From JBIOHJ01 sp044448905 (lineage in GTDB: Bacteria; Bacteroidota; Bacteroidia; AKYH767-A; OLB10), in NCBI GenBank assembly GCA_044448905.1, contig JBIOHJ010000013.1, forward strand, positions 1 to 38,012: 38,012 nt of DNA, given 5' to 3'. Below, one piece after another: positions 1-8,339 of the stretch; within the stretch, counting starts at the first letter, position 1; the number at the start of each line of letters is the position of its first letter. Made by a program: the position numbers and the translations under genes. The notes below the pieces were generated by a model that was given only the letters and a program-made list of their open reading frames with translations, made no database searches and was not told the origin of the DNA.

Positions 1-311
1 TCTGCTCCGTATTGTACTGCTTTTTCATAATTGGCTAAATCACCATACGCAGTAACGATCATTACTTTAAGTAATGGGTATTCATTTTTAATTTGACGCA
101 ACAATTCAAGACCAGTCATACCGGGCATATTAATATCAGACAACACAAGCACAAGGTCAAATGGATTCAACGTTTTCATAAATTTCAGGGCTTCTTCGCC
201 TGAAAAGGCAAAATGAAACTGAATGTCATTATTCTTAATGTCCTTCCTGAATTTTTGAATAAAAAGTGATTCAACATCCCTTTCATCATCAACAACTAAG
301 ATTTTAATCAT
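1..311 (-). CDS. Response regulator receiver domain protein (partial, 3' end outside window)
   Basis: This is the N-terminal 103 residues of a CheY-like receiver domain, read on the minus strand from an ATG; the gene runs off the left edge. The acidic pocket is D8-D9 in the ILVVDDE segment, the likely phosphoacceptor is D59 in LSDINMPGM, and the conserved Thr is T87 in VMIVTAYGD. The conserved Lys and any output domain lie beyond the window, so it could be a stand-alone receiver or the front of a transcription factor or other effector. No partner kinase is adjacent; the nearest kinase is more than 11 kb away. The family assignment is firm, the specific role unknown. Confidence 0.9.
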   Translation of the reverse strand, partial: MIKILVVDDERDVESLFIQKFRKDIKNNDIQFHFAFSGEEALKFMKTLNPFDLVLVLSDINMPGMTGLELLRQIKNEYPLLKVMIVTAYGDLANYEKAVQYGA

Positions 312-396
312 AACTGGCGGTTAAATTTCGAAATAAAGATATAAAAATCATACAAAATCACTACCGGCAGACTATTTTATTCACCAACTCAATATA

Positions 397-404
397 TACT
401 TTTG
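397..404 (+). promoter_or_regulatory. Bacteroidetes -7 box (TACTTTTG)
   Basis: This is an exact match to the Bacteroidetes TAnnTTTG -7 element, 35 nt upstream of the ATG of the 44-codon ORF. No clear -33 TTG was found at the usual spacing, so the call rests on one box. Confidence 0.4.
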
Positions 405-439
405 GGGCAGATTTAAACCGGACTTTCAAAAACTAATTT

Positions 440-574
440 ATGCAAAATACTTTTACTCAGCACAAAACGGGCAATCCCAAAAAGCAGGCGGTAAGAATTA
501 CGATGCAGATTATTTTTATTCTGACTTTTCTGCTTCTTCTGTTTTTAGCACAATCTAAAGCCCCTGCATTTTAA
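440..574 (+). CDS. Small putative single-pass membrane peptide (44 aa)
   Basis: This short ORF has an ATG start. About 21 mostly basic, polar residues precede a hydrophobic run of roughly 17 residues (IIFILTFLLLLFLAQ), followed by a short polar tail. That layout fits a small inner-membrane peptide with a positive cytoplasmic N-terminus. It lies downstream of a TAnnTTTG box and upstream of the Ig-repeat gene on the same strand, separated from it by about 90 nt. I do not recognise a family. Support is limited to the promoter box, the ATG and the TM-like segment, so it could be a chance ORF. Confidence 0.35.
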   Translation: MQNTFTQHKTGNPKKQAVRITMQIIFILTFLLLLFLAQSKAPAF

Positions 575-666
575 GCTTGATTACATAACCCGTTTTAAAT
601 ACCCATCAGAATGATTGGTCATAAATAAAATTGTTATATATTGCTGCTCCGGCAAAAACTAACTGT

Positions 667-3600
667 ATGAAAAAAACTCTCAACACAATTAAAAATTATT
701 TTTTAAATGAAATAGTATTGGTTTTATTATTGCCTGGATTATTCAGCCATGCAAATGCGCAAACGGCCACCGGTTTAAATTTTGACGGTGTTGACGACCG
801 TTGTACCATAAATGACAATGCTGCTTATGATTTAGGTACCGGTAATTTTACCATTGAAGCATGGATAAAAGCGAACTCAGTGCAGTCCTTTACTTTTCCT
901 ACTATATTGAGCAACCGCGAAACAGGCAATGTAAATTCCGGGCTACTTGTTTTTCTTTCGGGTGGAAAACTTACTTTGCAGATGGATGGTATTAATGTTC
1001 CGGCTGTAGGAAACGATTTGCGGGATAATAATTGCCATCATATTGCTATTGTGAGAAACGGCAGCACTATTTATTTTTATATTGATGGAGTTGGACAAAC
1101 TGCCCATTGTTGTCACAGCCAGAATATAAATGCCGCGCACCCATTCTGGATTGGAAGAGATGATCCCGCGTCCACCACAACTCCTTTTAAAGGATGGATT
1201 CATGAAGTAAGATTCTGGAATGTAGTGCGGAATCAAACACAAATCCAGGCATCAAAAATTATTTTCCTCACCGGCAGTGAAACAGGCTTGATTGGGTACT
1301 GGCGGATGAATGAGGGCAGCGGTCAAACAATAAACGATTTATCACCTACACAAAATAACGGTTTCCTGGGTACGATAAATACAACCGATTCGGCTGACCC
1401 GTTATATGTTTCTAATTCATGCATGTGCCCCAACCCGGTAATCAGTTCAAACGGTGGAGCTGTTTGCACAGGACAGACTCCTCTGTTAAGCACTCCTTCT
1501 GTTGCGGGATATACTTATCAATGGAAACTCAATGGAAGCAATATATCAGGTGCAACTAATGCAACGTATACTGCTGTTGTTGCCGGAACGTATTCATGTG
1601 TTGCTACTGCATTTGGTTGCAGCGGAACTTCAAATTCAATTACCTTACTTGGCGGTGCTCCCCCCGCAACAATTTCGGCAGGAGGGCCAACAACCTTTTG
1701 TTCGGGCAGCAGTGTTTTGCTTTCGGCAAACAGCGGCATTGTATTATCGTATCAATGGAAATTAAACGGAGGCAATATCGGAGGCGCAACTTCATTAAGC
1801 TACAGCGCAATAGCAAGCGGAAGCTATACATGCGTGGTGACAAACAATTGCGGAAGCTCAACGTCAAATGCAATTGTTGTAACAGTTAACCCAACCCCAA
1901 CGGCTTCGATTTCTGCCGGAGGTCCTATCTCTTTTTGTACGGGCGGCAGTGTATTACTAACCGCAGCTTCGGGTGCAGGTTACACATATCAATGGAAAGC
2001 AAACGGGTTTAATATCGGGGGTGCAACCTCACAAACCTATACGGCAACGGCAAGCGGTAATTTTACTTGTTTAGTTACTGCGGGTAGTTGTTCGGCAACT
2101 TCCAATACAATTACGGTTACGGTTGATCCGCCTCTGTCTCCATCCATCACTTATACTGGATGGGGCGGATTTTGCCCTTCAACAACTGTAGGATTGGAAG
2201 AATTGACTAGTTCTGGCAGCTTTCAATGGTTTGAAGGTACCTATGCGATTCCCGGAGCTACATTATGGCGTTTGGATGTAGGCCATAATGCAAATTATTC
2301 GGTTAATGTGACTAATGCATGCGGAACATATTCATCCGCTCCATACCAGGTTACTGATTTTATAGGCTGGCCGGGAGGGTTTGATCCGTATATAACCATC
2401 TCGTATACCGGCTCGCTTAACATTTGTACGGGTGGCAGCGTTTTTCTTTATATAAATAGCCCCAGCTTTTATTTTGACCCTGTTTATCAATGGTATAAAA
2501 ACGGGGTTGCTATCAGTGGCGCTAACAATACGAACTATACCGCCACAACAGCCGGTGATTATGCGTGTGCTGTGTACGATAACAACTGGTGGGTACCCTG
2601 TACAGGGCCGGTTGTTTTTTCAAACTTTATTACTGCTACAACCGGAACGGGCACTGCACCAACCGTTACTATTTCGGCAGGCGGCCCAATCACATTCTGT
2701 GGCTCCGGAAGTGTTACTTTAAATTCTTCGGTGAATACAAGCGTTACGTATCAATGGAAAAAGAATAACGTGAATATTTCAGGCGCCACATCTGCTTCCT
2801 ATCTTGCAAATACAGCCGGTACTTATACCTGTGTGGTAACAAATTCCTGCGGAAGCTCCACTTCAAATTCAATTGTTGTGACTTTTCAAACTTTAACGGT
2901 AACCATCAGTACGTCCACTCCAAATATTTGTACCGGCACCAGTGCTGTAATTGCAGCATCATTCCAAGCCGGAAATTCTTATCAATGGAAATTGAACGGA
3001 ACAAATATTTCAGGTGCTACTAATTCGACTTATTCAGCAACTGCCGGAGGAAGTTACACTTGTATGATTACCAACTTATGCGGCAGTACAACTTCCAGCG
3101 CAATTGTTATGACACTGCGACCTTTGCCAACTGCTGTTATTTCGGGAACTCAAACAATTTGTTCGGGTAACTCAGCATCCATTTCCATCAACTTTACAGG
3201 AACGGCCAACTGGTACGGCTATTACTATGCCGGACCTTTTCTTACTTTTTATAACACCAGTTCAGATCCATATACGATTAATGTTTCGCCAACCATAACT
3301 ACTACTTATACGTTATACAGTTATGTGCATGATGCTTATTGCTACGGTACCTTTTCGGGTTCGGCTGTGGTTACTGTGCAGTCATCGGCAACGGCAACCA
3401 TTACACCTGCCGGTTCCACCACATTCTGTTCGGGCGGGGTTGTAGTATTATACGCGAATACCGGAACCGGATTGTCATACCAATGGAAGAGAGACGGAAT
3501 CAATATTACGGGTGCTACAGGATCTTCTTTGGCGGCTTCAACTGCCGGCAGTTATACGGTTGTGGTAACTAATGCCTGCAGCTCTGCTACTTCTGCGGCA

Positions 3601-4380
3601 ACAGTTGTTACGGTTAATCCTCTTCCTCCTGCCAATATTACTGCCGGAGGTCCGACTACATTTTGCTCAGGAGGCAGCGTAACACTTAATGCAGTTGTTG
3701 CCGCAAACCGCACCTATCAATGGAAAAAGAATAGTGTTAATATTTCGGGTGCCACCGCATCGAGCTATGTGGCTAATACCTCGGGTACATACAAGGTTAC
3801 AGTTACCAATACGGTAACGGGCTGTTCGAAAACAACAGGCACAGGGGTTGTGGTTACCAAAAATCCGTTGCCTCCGGCTACCATTTCTCCTTCGGGCACT
3901 ATTACATTCTGCGCAGGGCAAAGCGCATTGCTTACAGCAAACAGCGGAGCGGGTTACACCTACAAATGGAAAAAAGACGGCAGCTACATTGGCGGAGCTA
4001 CTGCGATTACCTACACAGTTACGACAGCAGGAAAATACCGCGTTGAAGTAACTAACAGCAACGGCTGTTCGAAAACTTCCAATGCCGATACGGTTAATGT
4101 GCCTTGTAAGGAAGGAGAAAACAGTATCGAAAGCGCTACTGTATTTGATATGACAATTTATCCCAATCCTTCTCCCGGTGTATTTACCATTCAGCTTTCT
4201 AAGAAACCCTCAGCGCCTGTTACTATTGAAATAACTGATGTGATTGGAAAAGTTGTTGACCGCTTTGTGGTGAATGATGAAACGGTTATTTTGGATAAAT
4301 CGAATCTCGTACCGGGAGTTTATTATCTTGCTGCACGAAACAAAGAGATAATGCTGGTGAAAAAGCTGGTGATTCAGTAA
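667..4380 (+). CDS. Secreted LamG-like / Ig-like repeat protein with T9SS type A sorting domain
   Basis: This is a 1237-residue surface or secreted protein. A Sec signal peptide (MKKTLNTIKN... ending HANAQ) is followed by a LamG/concanavalin-like domain over roughly residues 35-235 (LNFDGVDD, FTIEAWIKA, FYIDGV, WIGRDD, IGYWRMNEG). Then come eleven tandem Ig-like units of about 75-90 residues, most with the pattern FCSGGSV...YQWK.NG.NISGAT...Y.C.VTN.CGS; units 4, 5 and 8 are degenerate. The last 75 or so residues are a T9SS type A tail (IYPNPSPG ... GVYYLAARN ... KLVIQ). The ATG at the signal peptide is preferred over a TTG 36 nt upstream. It is convergent with the RCC1 gene. A role in adhesion or glycan binding is inferred from the domains. 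A shorter relative lies on the opposite strand near 33 kb. Confidence 0.9.
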   Translation: MKKTLNTIKNYFLNEIVLVLLLPGLFSHANAQTATGLNFDGVDDRCTINDNAAYDLGTGNFTIEAWIKANSVQSFTFPTILSNRETGNVNSGLLVFLSGGKLTLQMDGINVPAVGNDLRDNNCHHIAIVRNGSTIYFYIDGVGQTAHCCHSQNINAAHPFWIGRDDPASTTTPFKGWIHEVRFWNVVRNQTQIQASKIIFLTGSETGLIGYWRMNEGSGQTINDLSPTQNNGFLGTINTTDSADPLYVSNSCMCPNPVISSNGGAVCTGQTPLLSTPSVAGYTYQWKLNGSNISGATNATYTAVVAGTYSCVATAFGCSGTSNSITLLGGAPPATISAGGPTTFCSGSSVLLSANSGIVLSYQWKLNGGNIGGATSLSYSAIASGSYTCVVTNNCGSSTSNAIVVTVNPTPTASISAGGPISFCTGGSVLLTAASGAGYTYQWKANGFNIGGATSQTYTATASGNFTCLVTAGSCSATSNTITVTVDPPLSPSITYTGWGGFCPSTTVGLEELTSSGSFQWFEGTYAIPGATLWRLDVGHNANYSVNVTNACGTYSSAPYQVTDFIGWPGGFDPYITISYTGSLNICTGGSVFLYINSPSFYFDPVYQWYKNGVAISGANNTNYTATTAGDYACAVYDNNWWVPCTGPVVFSNFITATTGTGTAPTVTISAGGPITFCGSGSVTLNSSVNTSVTYQWKKNNVNISGATSASYLANTAGTYTCVVTNSCGSSTSNSIVVTFQTLTVTISTSTPNICTGTSAVIAASFQAGNSYQWKLNGTNISGATNSTYSATAGGSYTCMITNLCGSTTSSAIVMTLRPLPTAVISGTQTICSGNSASISINFTGTANWYGYYYAGPFLTFYNTSSDPYTINVSPTITTTYTLYSYVHDAYCYGTFSGSAVVTVQSSATATITPAGSTTFCSGGVVVLYANTGTGLSYQWKRDGINITGATGSSLAASTAGSYTVVVTNACSSATSAATVVTVNPLPPANITAGGPTTFCSGGSVTLNAVVAANRTYQWKKNSVNISGATASSYVANTSGTYKVTVTNTVTGCSKTTGTGVVVTKNPLPPATISPSGTITFCAGQSALLTANSGAGYTYKWKKDGSYIGGATAITYTVTTAGKYRVEVTNSNGCSKTSNADTVNVPCKEGENSIESATVFDMTIYPNPSPGVFTIQLSKKPSAPVTIEITDVIGKVVDRFVVNDETVILDKSNLVPGVYYLAARNKEIMLVKKLVIQ

Positions 4381-4401
4381 AACTATTTTTAAGTTGATTA
4401 T

Positions 4402-4438
4402 AACTTCCGGATTGCCCAAAGCATCCGGAAGTTTTTTT
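4402..4438 (+). terminator. Rho-independent terminator of the Ig-repeat gene
   Basis: An 11-bp perfect stem (AACTTCCGGAT / ATCCGGAAGTT) with a 10-nt loop is followed by seven T, beginning 21 nt after the stop codon. The T run touches the stop codon of the convergent RCC1 gene. Confidence 0.85.
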
Positions 4439-5903
4439 ATTGCACAACCACTTTTTTCACAACGTGGTTTTCTCCATCGCTTACTTTCACAAAATAAATT
4501 CCCGCTGAAATATTATTCAACCGGATTTCTTTTGCTGCTATGTTGTGAATAGGTTCTTCAAACACCTTTTTTCCAAGAAGATTAAACAATTCAATCACTC
4601 CTTTATATATAGGTTCAGCAAGCGTGATTTTAAAAATGCCTGAATTGGGATTCGGGAAAATTGTAATAACGCGTGAACGTTTTGTATTTGTTTCTTCCAT
4701 TGCTGTTGGTACTGGACATAGCCCTGTCACCTGCACCGGTATCCACCTGTCAATGTAAGTGCCATCACCTAATTGCCCGTTGGAATTATCGCCCCAAGCC
4801 CATAGCGTGCCGTCATTTTTCAAGGCAACGGAATGGCGCGCTCCTCCCGATATGGCAACAATGTTTGCAAGAAAACCAACATTGCCGGGTCCATGAACCT
4901 GTTCAGGTGTCCACCTGTCTGTATTTGTACTGTCACCAACCTGGGCATCGGCATTTCTTCCCCATGCCCATACGCTTCCGTCATACCTGAGTGCAATAAA
5001 ATGCGATTCTCCAGCTGCAATGACAGTTATACCCGTAAGAAATCCTGCACCTCCCGGTCCCATTACCTGCACAGGTGTATACCTGTTGATAGTGGTGTTG
5101 TCACCAAGCCTGCCCCCACCGTTATATCCCCATGCCCATAACGTACTGTCGCTTTTCAGCGCAAGCGATGACCAATCGCCTACTGCAATAGATATGATAT
5201 CAGCCAGGAAACCCACATTGCCAGTTCCGTGAACCTGGAAAGGATAATCTACGGTGATGGTTGTATTAATGCCTAACTGGCCAAAGGAATTAGCTCCCCA
5301 TGACCAAACAGTACTGTCATTTTTCAGGGCGAGCGAATAATCGTGTCCGCCTGCAACGGCTGTGATACCCGTTAGAAAACCCACGTTGCCCGCACCGTGC
5401 ACCTGAACCGGGTTTGATTTGTTGATGTTTGTCCCATCGCCCAACTGCCCGTTCAGATTCCTTCCCCATGCCCATGCTGTGCCGTCACTTTTTGCTGCGA
5501 GTGAATGTGTGTGCAGGTGCCCCCTTGATATGGCGCTAACGTTAGTAAGTATGTTCACCTGTACGGGATTCCATTTGTCAGCAGTGCTGCCATCGCCAAG
5601 CTGCCCGAATCCGTTATATCCCCATGCCCACATGGTGCCGTCATTTTTCAAAGCCAGAGAATGTTCCCATCCGGCTGAAACAGTAATCAGATTGGTGAGA
5701 ATGTTCACGGGTACAGGTGCATTGGTGCTTCCGGTGATACCGATACCCAATTGACCGTTCAGATTATATCCCCATGATCTTGCAGTACCATCGCTGCAGA
5801 TTGCAAGCGAGTGCTGCCCGCCACCGGCTATTGTCTGGGCAGTTATATGAAATGTGGAAGCGAGTAATAGGGTTGTGAAGAGGAGGGAGATTATTGTTTT
5901 CAT
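4437..5903 (-). CDS. Secreted RCC1-repeat seven-bladed propeller with T9SS type A sorting domain
   Basis: This 488-residue protein has a signal peptide (MKTIISLLFTTLLLASTFHITAQ). It is followed by seven RCC1-type units of about 50-58 residues, each with the hallmark HSLALK.DGT.WAWG.N..GQLGDG; this is the number expected for a closed propeller. The C-terminus is a T9SS type A tail (IFPNPNSGIF ... NISAGIYFVKVSDGEN ... KVVVQ), so export through the outer membrane by T9SS is likely. The propeller probably mediates protein or surface contacts; a Ran-GEF role as in eukaryotic RCC1 is not implied. It lies 45 nt downstream of the frameshifted propeller gene on the same strand, separated from it by a strong hairpin. 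Of the surface genes in this arm it is the only one with no mirror partner in the right arm. Confidence 0.9.
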   Translation of the reverse strand: MKTIISLLFTTLLLASTFHITAQTIAGGGQHSLAICSDGTARSWGYNLNGQLGIGITGSTNAPVPVNILTNLITVSAGWEHSLALKNDGTMWAWGYNGFGQLGDGSTADKWNPVQVNILTNVSAISRGHLHTHSLAAKSDGTAWAWGRNLNGQLGDGTNINKSNPVQVHGAGNVGFLTGITAVAGGHDYSLALKNDSTVWSWGANSFGQLGINTTITVDYPFQVHGTGNVGFLADIISIAVGDWSSLALKSDSTLWAWGYNGGGRLGDNTTINRYTPVQVMGPGGAGFLTGITVIAAGESHFIALRYDGSVWAWGRNADAQVGDSTNTDRWTPEQVHGPGNVGFLANIVAISGGARHSVALKNDGTLWAWGDNSNGQLGDGTYIDRWIPVQVTGLCPVPTAMEETNTKRSRVITIFPNPNSGIFKITLAEPIYKGVIELFNLLGKKVFEEPIHNIAAKEIRLNNISAGIYFVKVSDGENHVVKKVVVQ

Positions 5904-5911
5904 TTATGTTA

Positions 5912-5942
5912 AGCCCCGAAGGGTCGGAACCCCTTCGGGGCT
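5912..5942. repeat. 12-bp perfect palindromic hairpin between two minus-strand genes
   Basis: The arms are AGCCCCGAAGGG and CCCTTCGGGGCT around a 7-nt loop. On the minus strand it starts 6 nt after the restored stop of the upstream propeller gene and ends 8 nt before the ATG of the RCC1 gene. There is no T tract on the minus strand, so it is not a classic intrinsic terminator. It could be a dispersed palindromic element, an mRNA-end stabiliser or a translation-modulating hairpin. Confidence 0.75.
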
Positions 5943-5948
5943 GCTGTG

Positions 5949-6066
5949 TTATTGAATTACCACCTTCTTCACCACCTGCTTTTCTCCATCGCTTACTTTT
6001 ATAAAGTATATTCCTTTATTCCATTCCGTAACATCAATGGTAACTGTTTGCAGTTTATAGTTTACA
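5949..6066 (-). pseudogene. Detached C-terminal end of a T9SS sorting domain (frameshifted from the gene upstream)
   Basis: Reading on from the propeller gene with one extra T restores a normal T9SS ending: VFSQLQ ... TIDVTEWNKGIYFIKVSDG ... KKVVIQ, then TAA. It closely matches the end of the paralogue near 32.5 kb (VFSQLQTENSKLQ ... GIYFVKVSDG). The break is at a run of five T (GTTTTTCTC) where the paralogue has six. Either a one-base deletion or a homopolymer sequencing error would explain it. Confidence 0.8.
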
Positions 6067-7606
6067 GTTTGCAGTTGAGAAAAACTATTTGCCCCATTAC
6101 ATTATAAATTTCAATGGCTTCAATTGCAGATTGCGGATTGGAAATTGTGATTTTGTTTGTTGCGGGATTGGGGGAAATGGATACTTCTGAGAAAGAAGTA
6201 TTTATTTCTAAAGTACCAGTCGTATTTCCCAGTTTAGCAATAAAAAAATCGGAAACACTATCGGCTGTATTTATCAAGGTAATATTGTCGAAGTAAATGG
6301 AATCGCTTCGGAACTGACCTGTAATATATGAACTCCCATTTGCATCAACAGCAATTCCACTGCCATATTCCCAATAAGTTCCACCAGCGTTTTTCGCCCA
6401 TATTGGATTCCCCATCGCATCATACTTTGCAATAAGTACATCAGCATAACCATTATTAATTAATGTTGTGCTGCCAATAATAATAGAATCACCGTAAAAT
6501 CCACCTGTGATATATGAGTTTCCGTTTGAATCTACAATAATTCCGTAAGCATAGTTCGCAGCAGTAGTGCCAATGGACTTTTTCACCCAAATTTCGGTAC
6601 CTGATGTATCATATTTTAAAACAAAAATGCTACTTGTTGTTGGAGTTGTGCTTAATGTAATACTGCCGAAAGTTATCCCGGATCCCCCAAAATCTCCGGC
6701 AACATAAGTATTTCCGCTTGCATCAACATCAATGCCGAATGCCCGAACCGCTTCGGTACCAGAAAGACCTCCGGCAGTTTTTGCCCAAAGCACATTGCCG
6801 GACGGATCATACTTTACAGTAAAAAAATTCCACCAACCTCCATTGAATAAAGTGATGTTGCCAAACTTTATTGAATCACTAAAAAAATATCCTGTAACAT
6901 AAGAATATCCGGTTATATCAGCACTGATACCTTGCCCAAAATCATACGAGTTTCCATCGGCTTTTTTTGCCCATACCGCATTGCCTGTAAAATCATATTT
7001 TGCAATAAAAATATCTTCCTGACCGCTATTTGTTAAAACAGTGCTACCAATAGTAATGAAAGGGCTTGTGAATACTCCGGTTATATAAGAATTTCCAAAA
7101 ATATCAGCGCTGATTCCATATGCAGCAATTGAACCGGAAGTGCCACCCGCATTTTTTGCCCAAACCACGTTGCCTGCTGAATTATACTTGGCTATAAAAA
7201 AATTTGAAATACCTGTATTTACTAACGTATCGCTATCAAAAATAATAGTGGAGCCGCCAAAACCACCGGTAACATAAATAATTCCGAATGCATCCGCATG
7301 TATGCCATAGCCTACAGCACCACCATTACCTCCTGTGCTTTTTGCCCAAATCACATTGCCCGTTGCATCGTACTTCACAACAAAAATGTTATTACTTGCT
7401 AAACCGGTCAACGTTATAGTTCCGAAAGTTATTGACGGTGATGAAAAACTTCCGGTAACATAAATGTTTCCGTTTACATCTGAACTGATGCTGTTACCCG
7501 CATCATGATATAAACCGTCTGCTTTTTTCGCCCACTGCCAGTTAGGTGCCTGTCCAAAGGTTGTTGTGTTTGCAAAAAGAAATATAATGAAGTAAATCCT
7601 TTTCAT
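6062..7606 (-). CDS. Secreted SBBP-type seven-bladed propeller, T9SS tail cut by a frameshift
   Basis: As read, this is a 514-residue protein with a signal peptide (MKRIYFIIFLFANTTTFGQ). Seven SBBP-type units follow, each with D..GN.Y(I/V)TG.F...ITFG ... F.(A/V)KYD..GN..WAK. The end begins a T9SS type A tail (ISPNPATNKITISNPQ ... NVMGQIVF) but then runs into LNCKL and a stop, because the reading frame slips. Restoring one T would extend the gene to 5949 with a complete tail. It is the mirror counterpart of the propeller gene at 31-32.5 kb, with which it shares the promoter block and the start of the tail. Without its tail the product should reach the periplasm but not be handled by T9SS. Confidence 0.85.
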   Translation of the reverse strand: MKRIYFIIFLFANTTTFGQAPNWQWAKKADGLYHDAGNSISSDVNGNIYVTGSFSSPSITFGTITLTGLASNNIFVVKYDATGNVIWAKSTGGNGGAVGYGIHADAFGIIYVTGGFGGSTIIFDSDTLVNTGISNFFIAKYNSAGNVVWAKNAGGTSGSIAAYGISADIFGNSYITGVFTSPFITIGSTVLTNSGQEDIFIAKYDFTGNAVWAKKADGNSYDFGQGISADITGYSYVTGYFFSDSIKFGNITLFNGGWWNFFTVKYDPSGNVLWAKTAGGLSGTEAVRAFGIDVDASGNTYVAGDFGGSGITFGSITLSTTPTTSSIFVLKYDTSGTEIWVKKSIGTTAANYAYGIIVDSNGNSYITGGFYGDSIIIGSTTLINNGYADVLIAKYDAMGNPIWAKNAGGTYWEYGSGIAVDANGSSYITGQFRSDSIYFDNITLINTADSVSDFFIAKLGNTTGTLEINTSFSEVSISPNPATNKITISNPQSAIEAIEIYNVMGQIVFLNCKL

Positions 7607-7610
7607 CCCT

Positions 7611-7618
7611 CAAAGATA
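7611..7618 (-). promoter_or_regulatory. -7 box (TATCTTTG) almost touching the start codon
   Basis: On the minus strand the box is followed by AGGG and then ATG, so transcription would begin about at the start codon. About 57 nt here align closely with the promoter of the propeller gene at 30995. At the -33 position the paralogue has TTG and this copy ATG. Confidence 0.65.
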
Positions 7619-7714
7619 ACCCCTTTCCCCTTCTTCTCCATGCTTTATTTTTCATTCCACACAATTTGCATTGTATTTTTTTCGTTCATCCATCGAACCA
7701 AAAACCTAAAAAAG

Positions 7715-7969
7715 ATGACATACAAATTGCAAAAAACAATTATCGCAATTTTTGGAGCCGACAATATCCGCAGGGCGCACCGCCATGCAGGCAGCATTCG
7801 TTTTTCGTTAACCATGCTGGTAAAAACTATATGCGATGATGAAATCCGCGAAAGCTTTGAACAAAACCTCGGCACACGGCTTATTTCTCATCATCAGAAA
7901 ATTTCAAAGCGAAGCATTCAGCGTAAGAGGCTTGTTTTCTTAAATCTGAAATTTAAAAAGAAACACTGA
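7715..7969 (+). CDS. Small HTH-like protein of the duplicated cassette, copy 1 (84 aa)
   Basis: This is a basic 84-residue protein starting MTYKLQKTIIAIFGADN. It aligns without gaps over about 75 residues with the 87-residue protein encoded at 30597-30860; by hand I count about 21 identities, including T8-I9-I10, I12, G14, R19, A25-G26-S27, I57, R70 and R72. The C-terminal part (LISHHQKISKRSIQRKRL) matches the LuxR-like HTH pattern seen more clearly in the paralogue. The central part (AGSIRFSLTMLVKTI) is probably helical. The ATG is chosen because the alignment begins there; an upstream in-frame start would add an unrelated stretch. It is divergent from the propeller gene and followed by the 21-bp array. 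A DNA-binding regulator is inferred. Confidence 0.7.
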   Translation: MTYKLQKTIIAIFGADNIRRAHRHAGSIRFSLTMLVKTICDDEIRESFEQNLGTRLISHHQKISKRSIQRKRLVFLNLKFKKKH

Positions 7970-7976
7970 AAAATTT

Positions 7977-8003
7977 TGCGACAAATTTGAACCGCTTGTC
8001 GCA
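7977..8003. promoter_or_regulatory. Inverted repeat just after HTH copy 1
   Basis: TGCGACAA and TTGTCGCA (8-bp arms, 11-nt spacer) begin 7 nt after the HTH stop codon, with no following T tract. Copy 2 has a similar GACA...TGTC inverted repeat at the same place. It may be an operator or a weak terminator. Confidence 0.5.
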
Positions 8004-8074
8004 TTTCCTGACTGAATATTTGTGCAGTTCTTTTAGTAATGCCTGAAAATTATAAGCCTGATGTAATTCTTTAG

Positions 8075-8284
8075 AAAGAACGAAGTCGGTCTGTAAAAGA
8101 ATAAAGTCAGGTCATAAAAGAATCAGGTCAGTGAGTAAAAGAATCAGGTCAGACAGTGAAAGAATCAAATCAGGCAGTGAAAAAATCAGGTCAGGCAGTA
8201 AAAGAATAAGGTCAGGTAATAAAAGAATCAAGTCAGGCGGTAAAAGAATAGAGTCAGATAATGAATGAATAAAGCCAGGCATTT
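8075..8284 (+). repeat. Ten tandem 21-bp units between HTH copy 1 and the 297-aa gene
   Basis: Ten contiguous units of exactly 21 bp (210 bp) with no insertions or deletions between them. Each unit begins AAAGAAT or similar and carries a GTCAGGCAG-like core; the first and last units are the most diverged. The period equals two turns of B-DNA. The array lies inside a 370-nt gap, 105 nt after the HTH stop and 55 nt before the next ATG. One forward frame stays open (heptads like KRIRSGS) but has no ATG and ends at 8268; one reverse frame is also open without a start. I treat it as non-coding. It is not a CRISPR array: there are no spacers. Confidence 0.9.
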
Positions 8285-8339
8285 ACCGGACAGCATCAGG
8301 AAATAAAATTATAATTATAACAATTAAATTATAAAAATC

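Noticed and set aside
4437..5903. Eukaryote-like RCC1 Ran exchange factor
   Set aside because: Signal peptide and T9SS tail show a secreted protein; only the propeller fold is shared.
7640..7714. Longer N-terminus for HTH copy 1
   Set aside because: The extra 25 codons do not align with the paralogue; similarity starts at the ATG at 7715.
8075..8268. Heptad ORF (KRIRSGS-type repeats) across array 1
   Set aside because: The frame is open but has no ATG, ends before the next gene, and the matching frame in array 2 is broken by stops. The shared feature is the 21-bp period, not a protein.
8075..8284. CRISPR array
   Set aside because: Units are contiguous with no unique spacers, and no cas genes are present.
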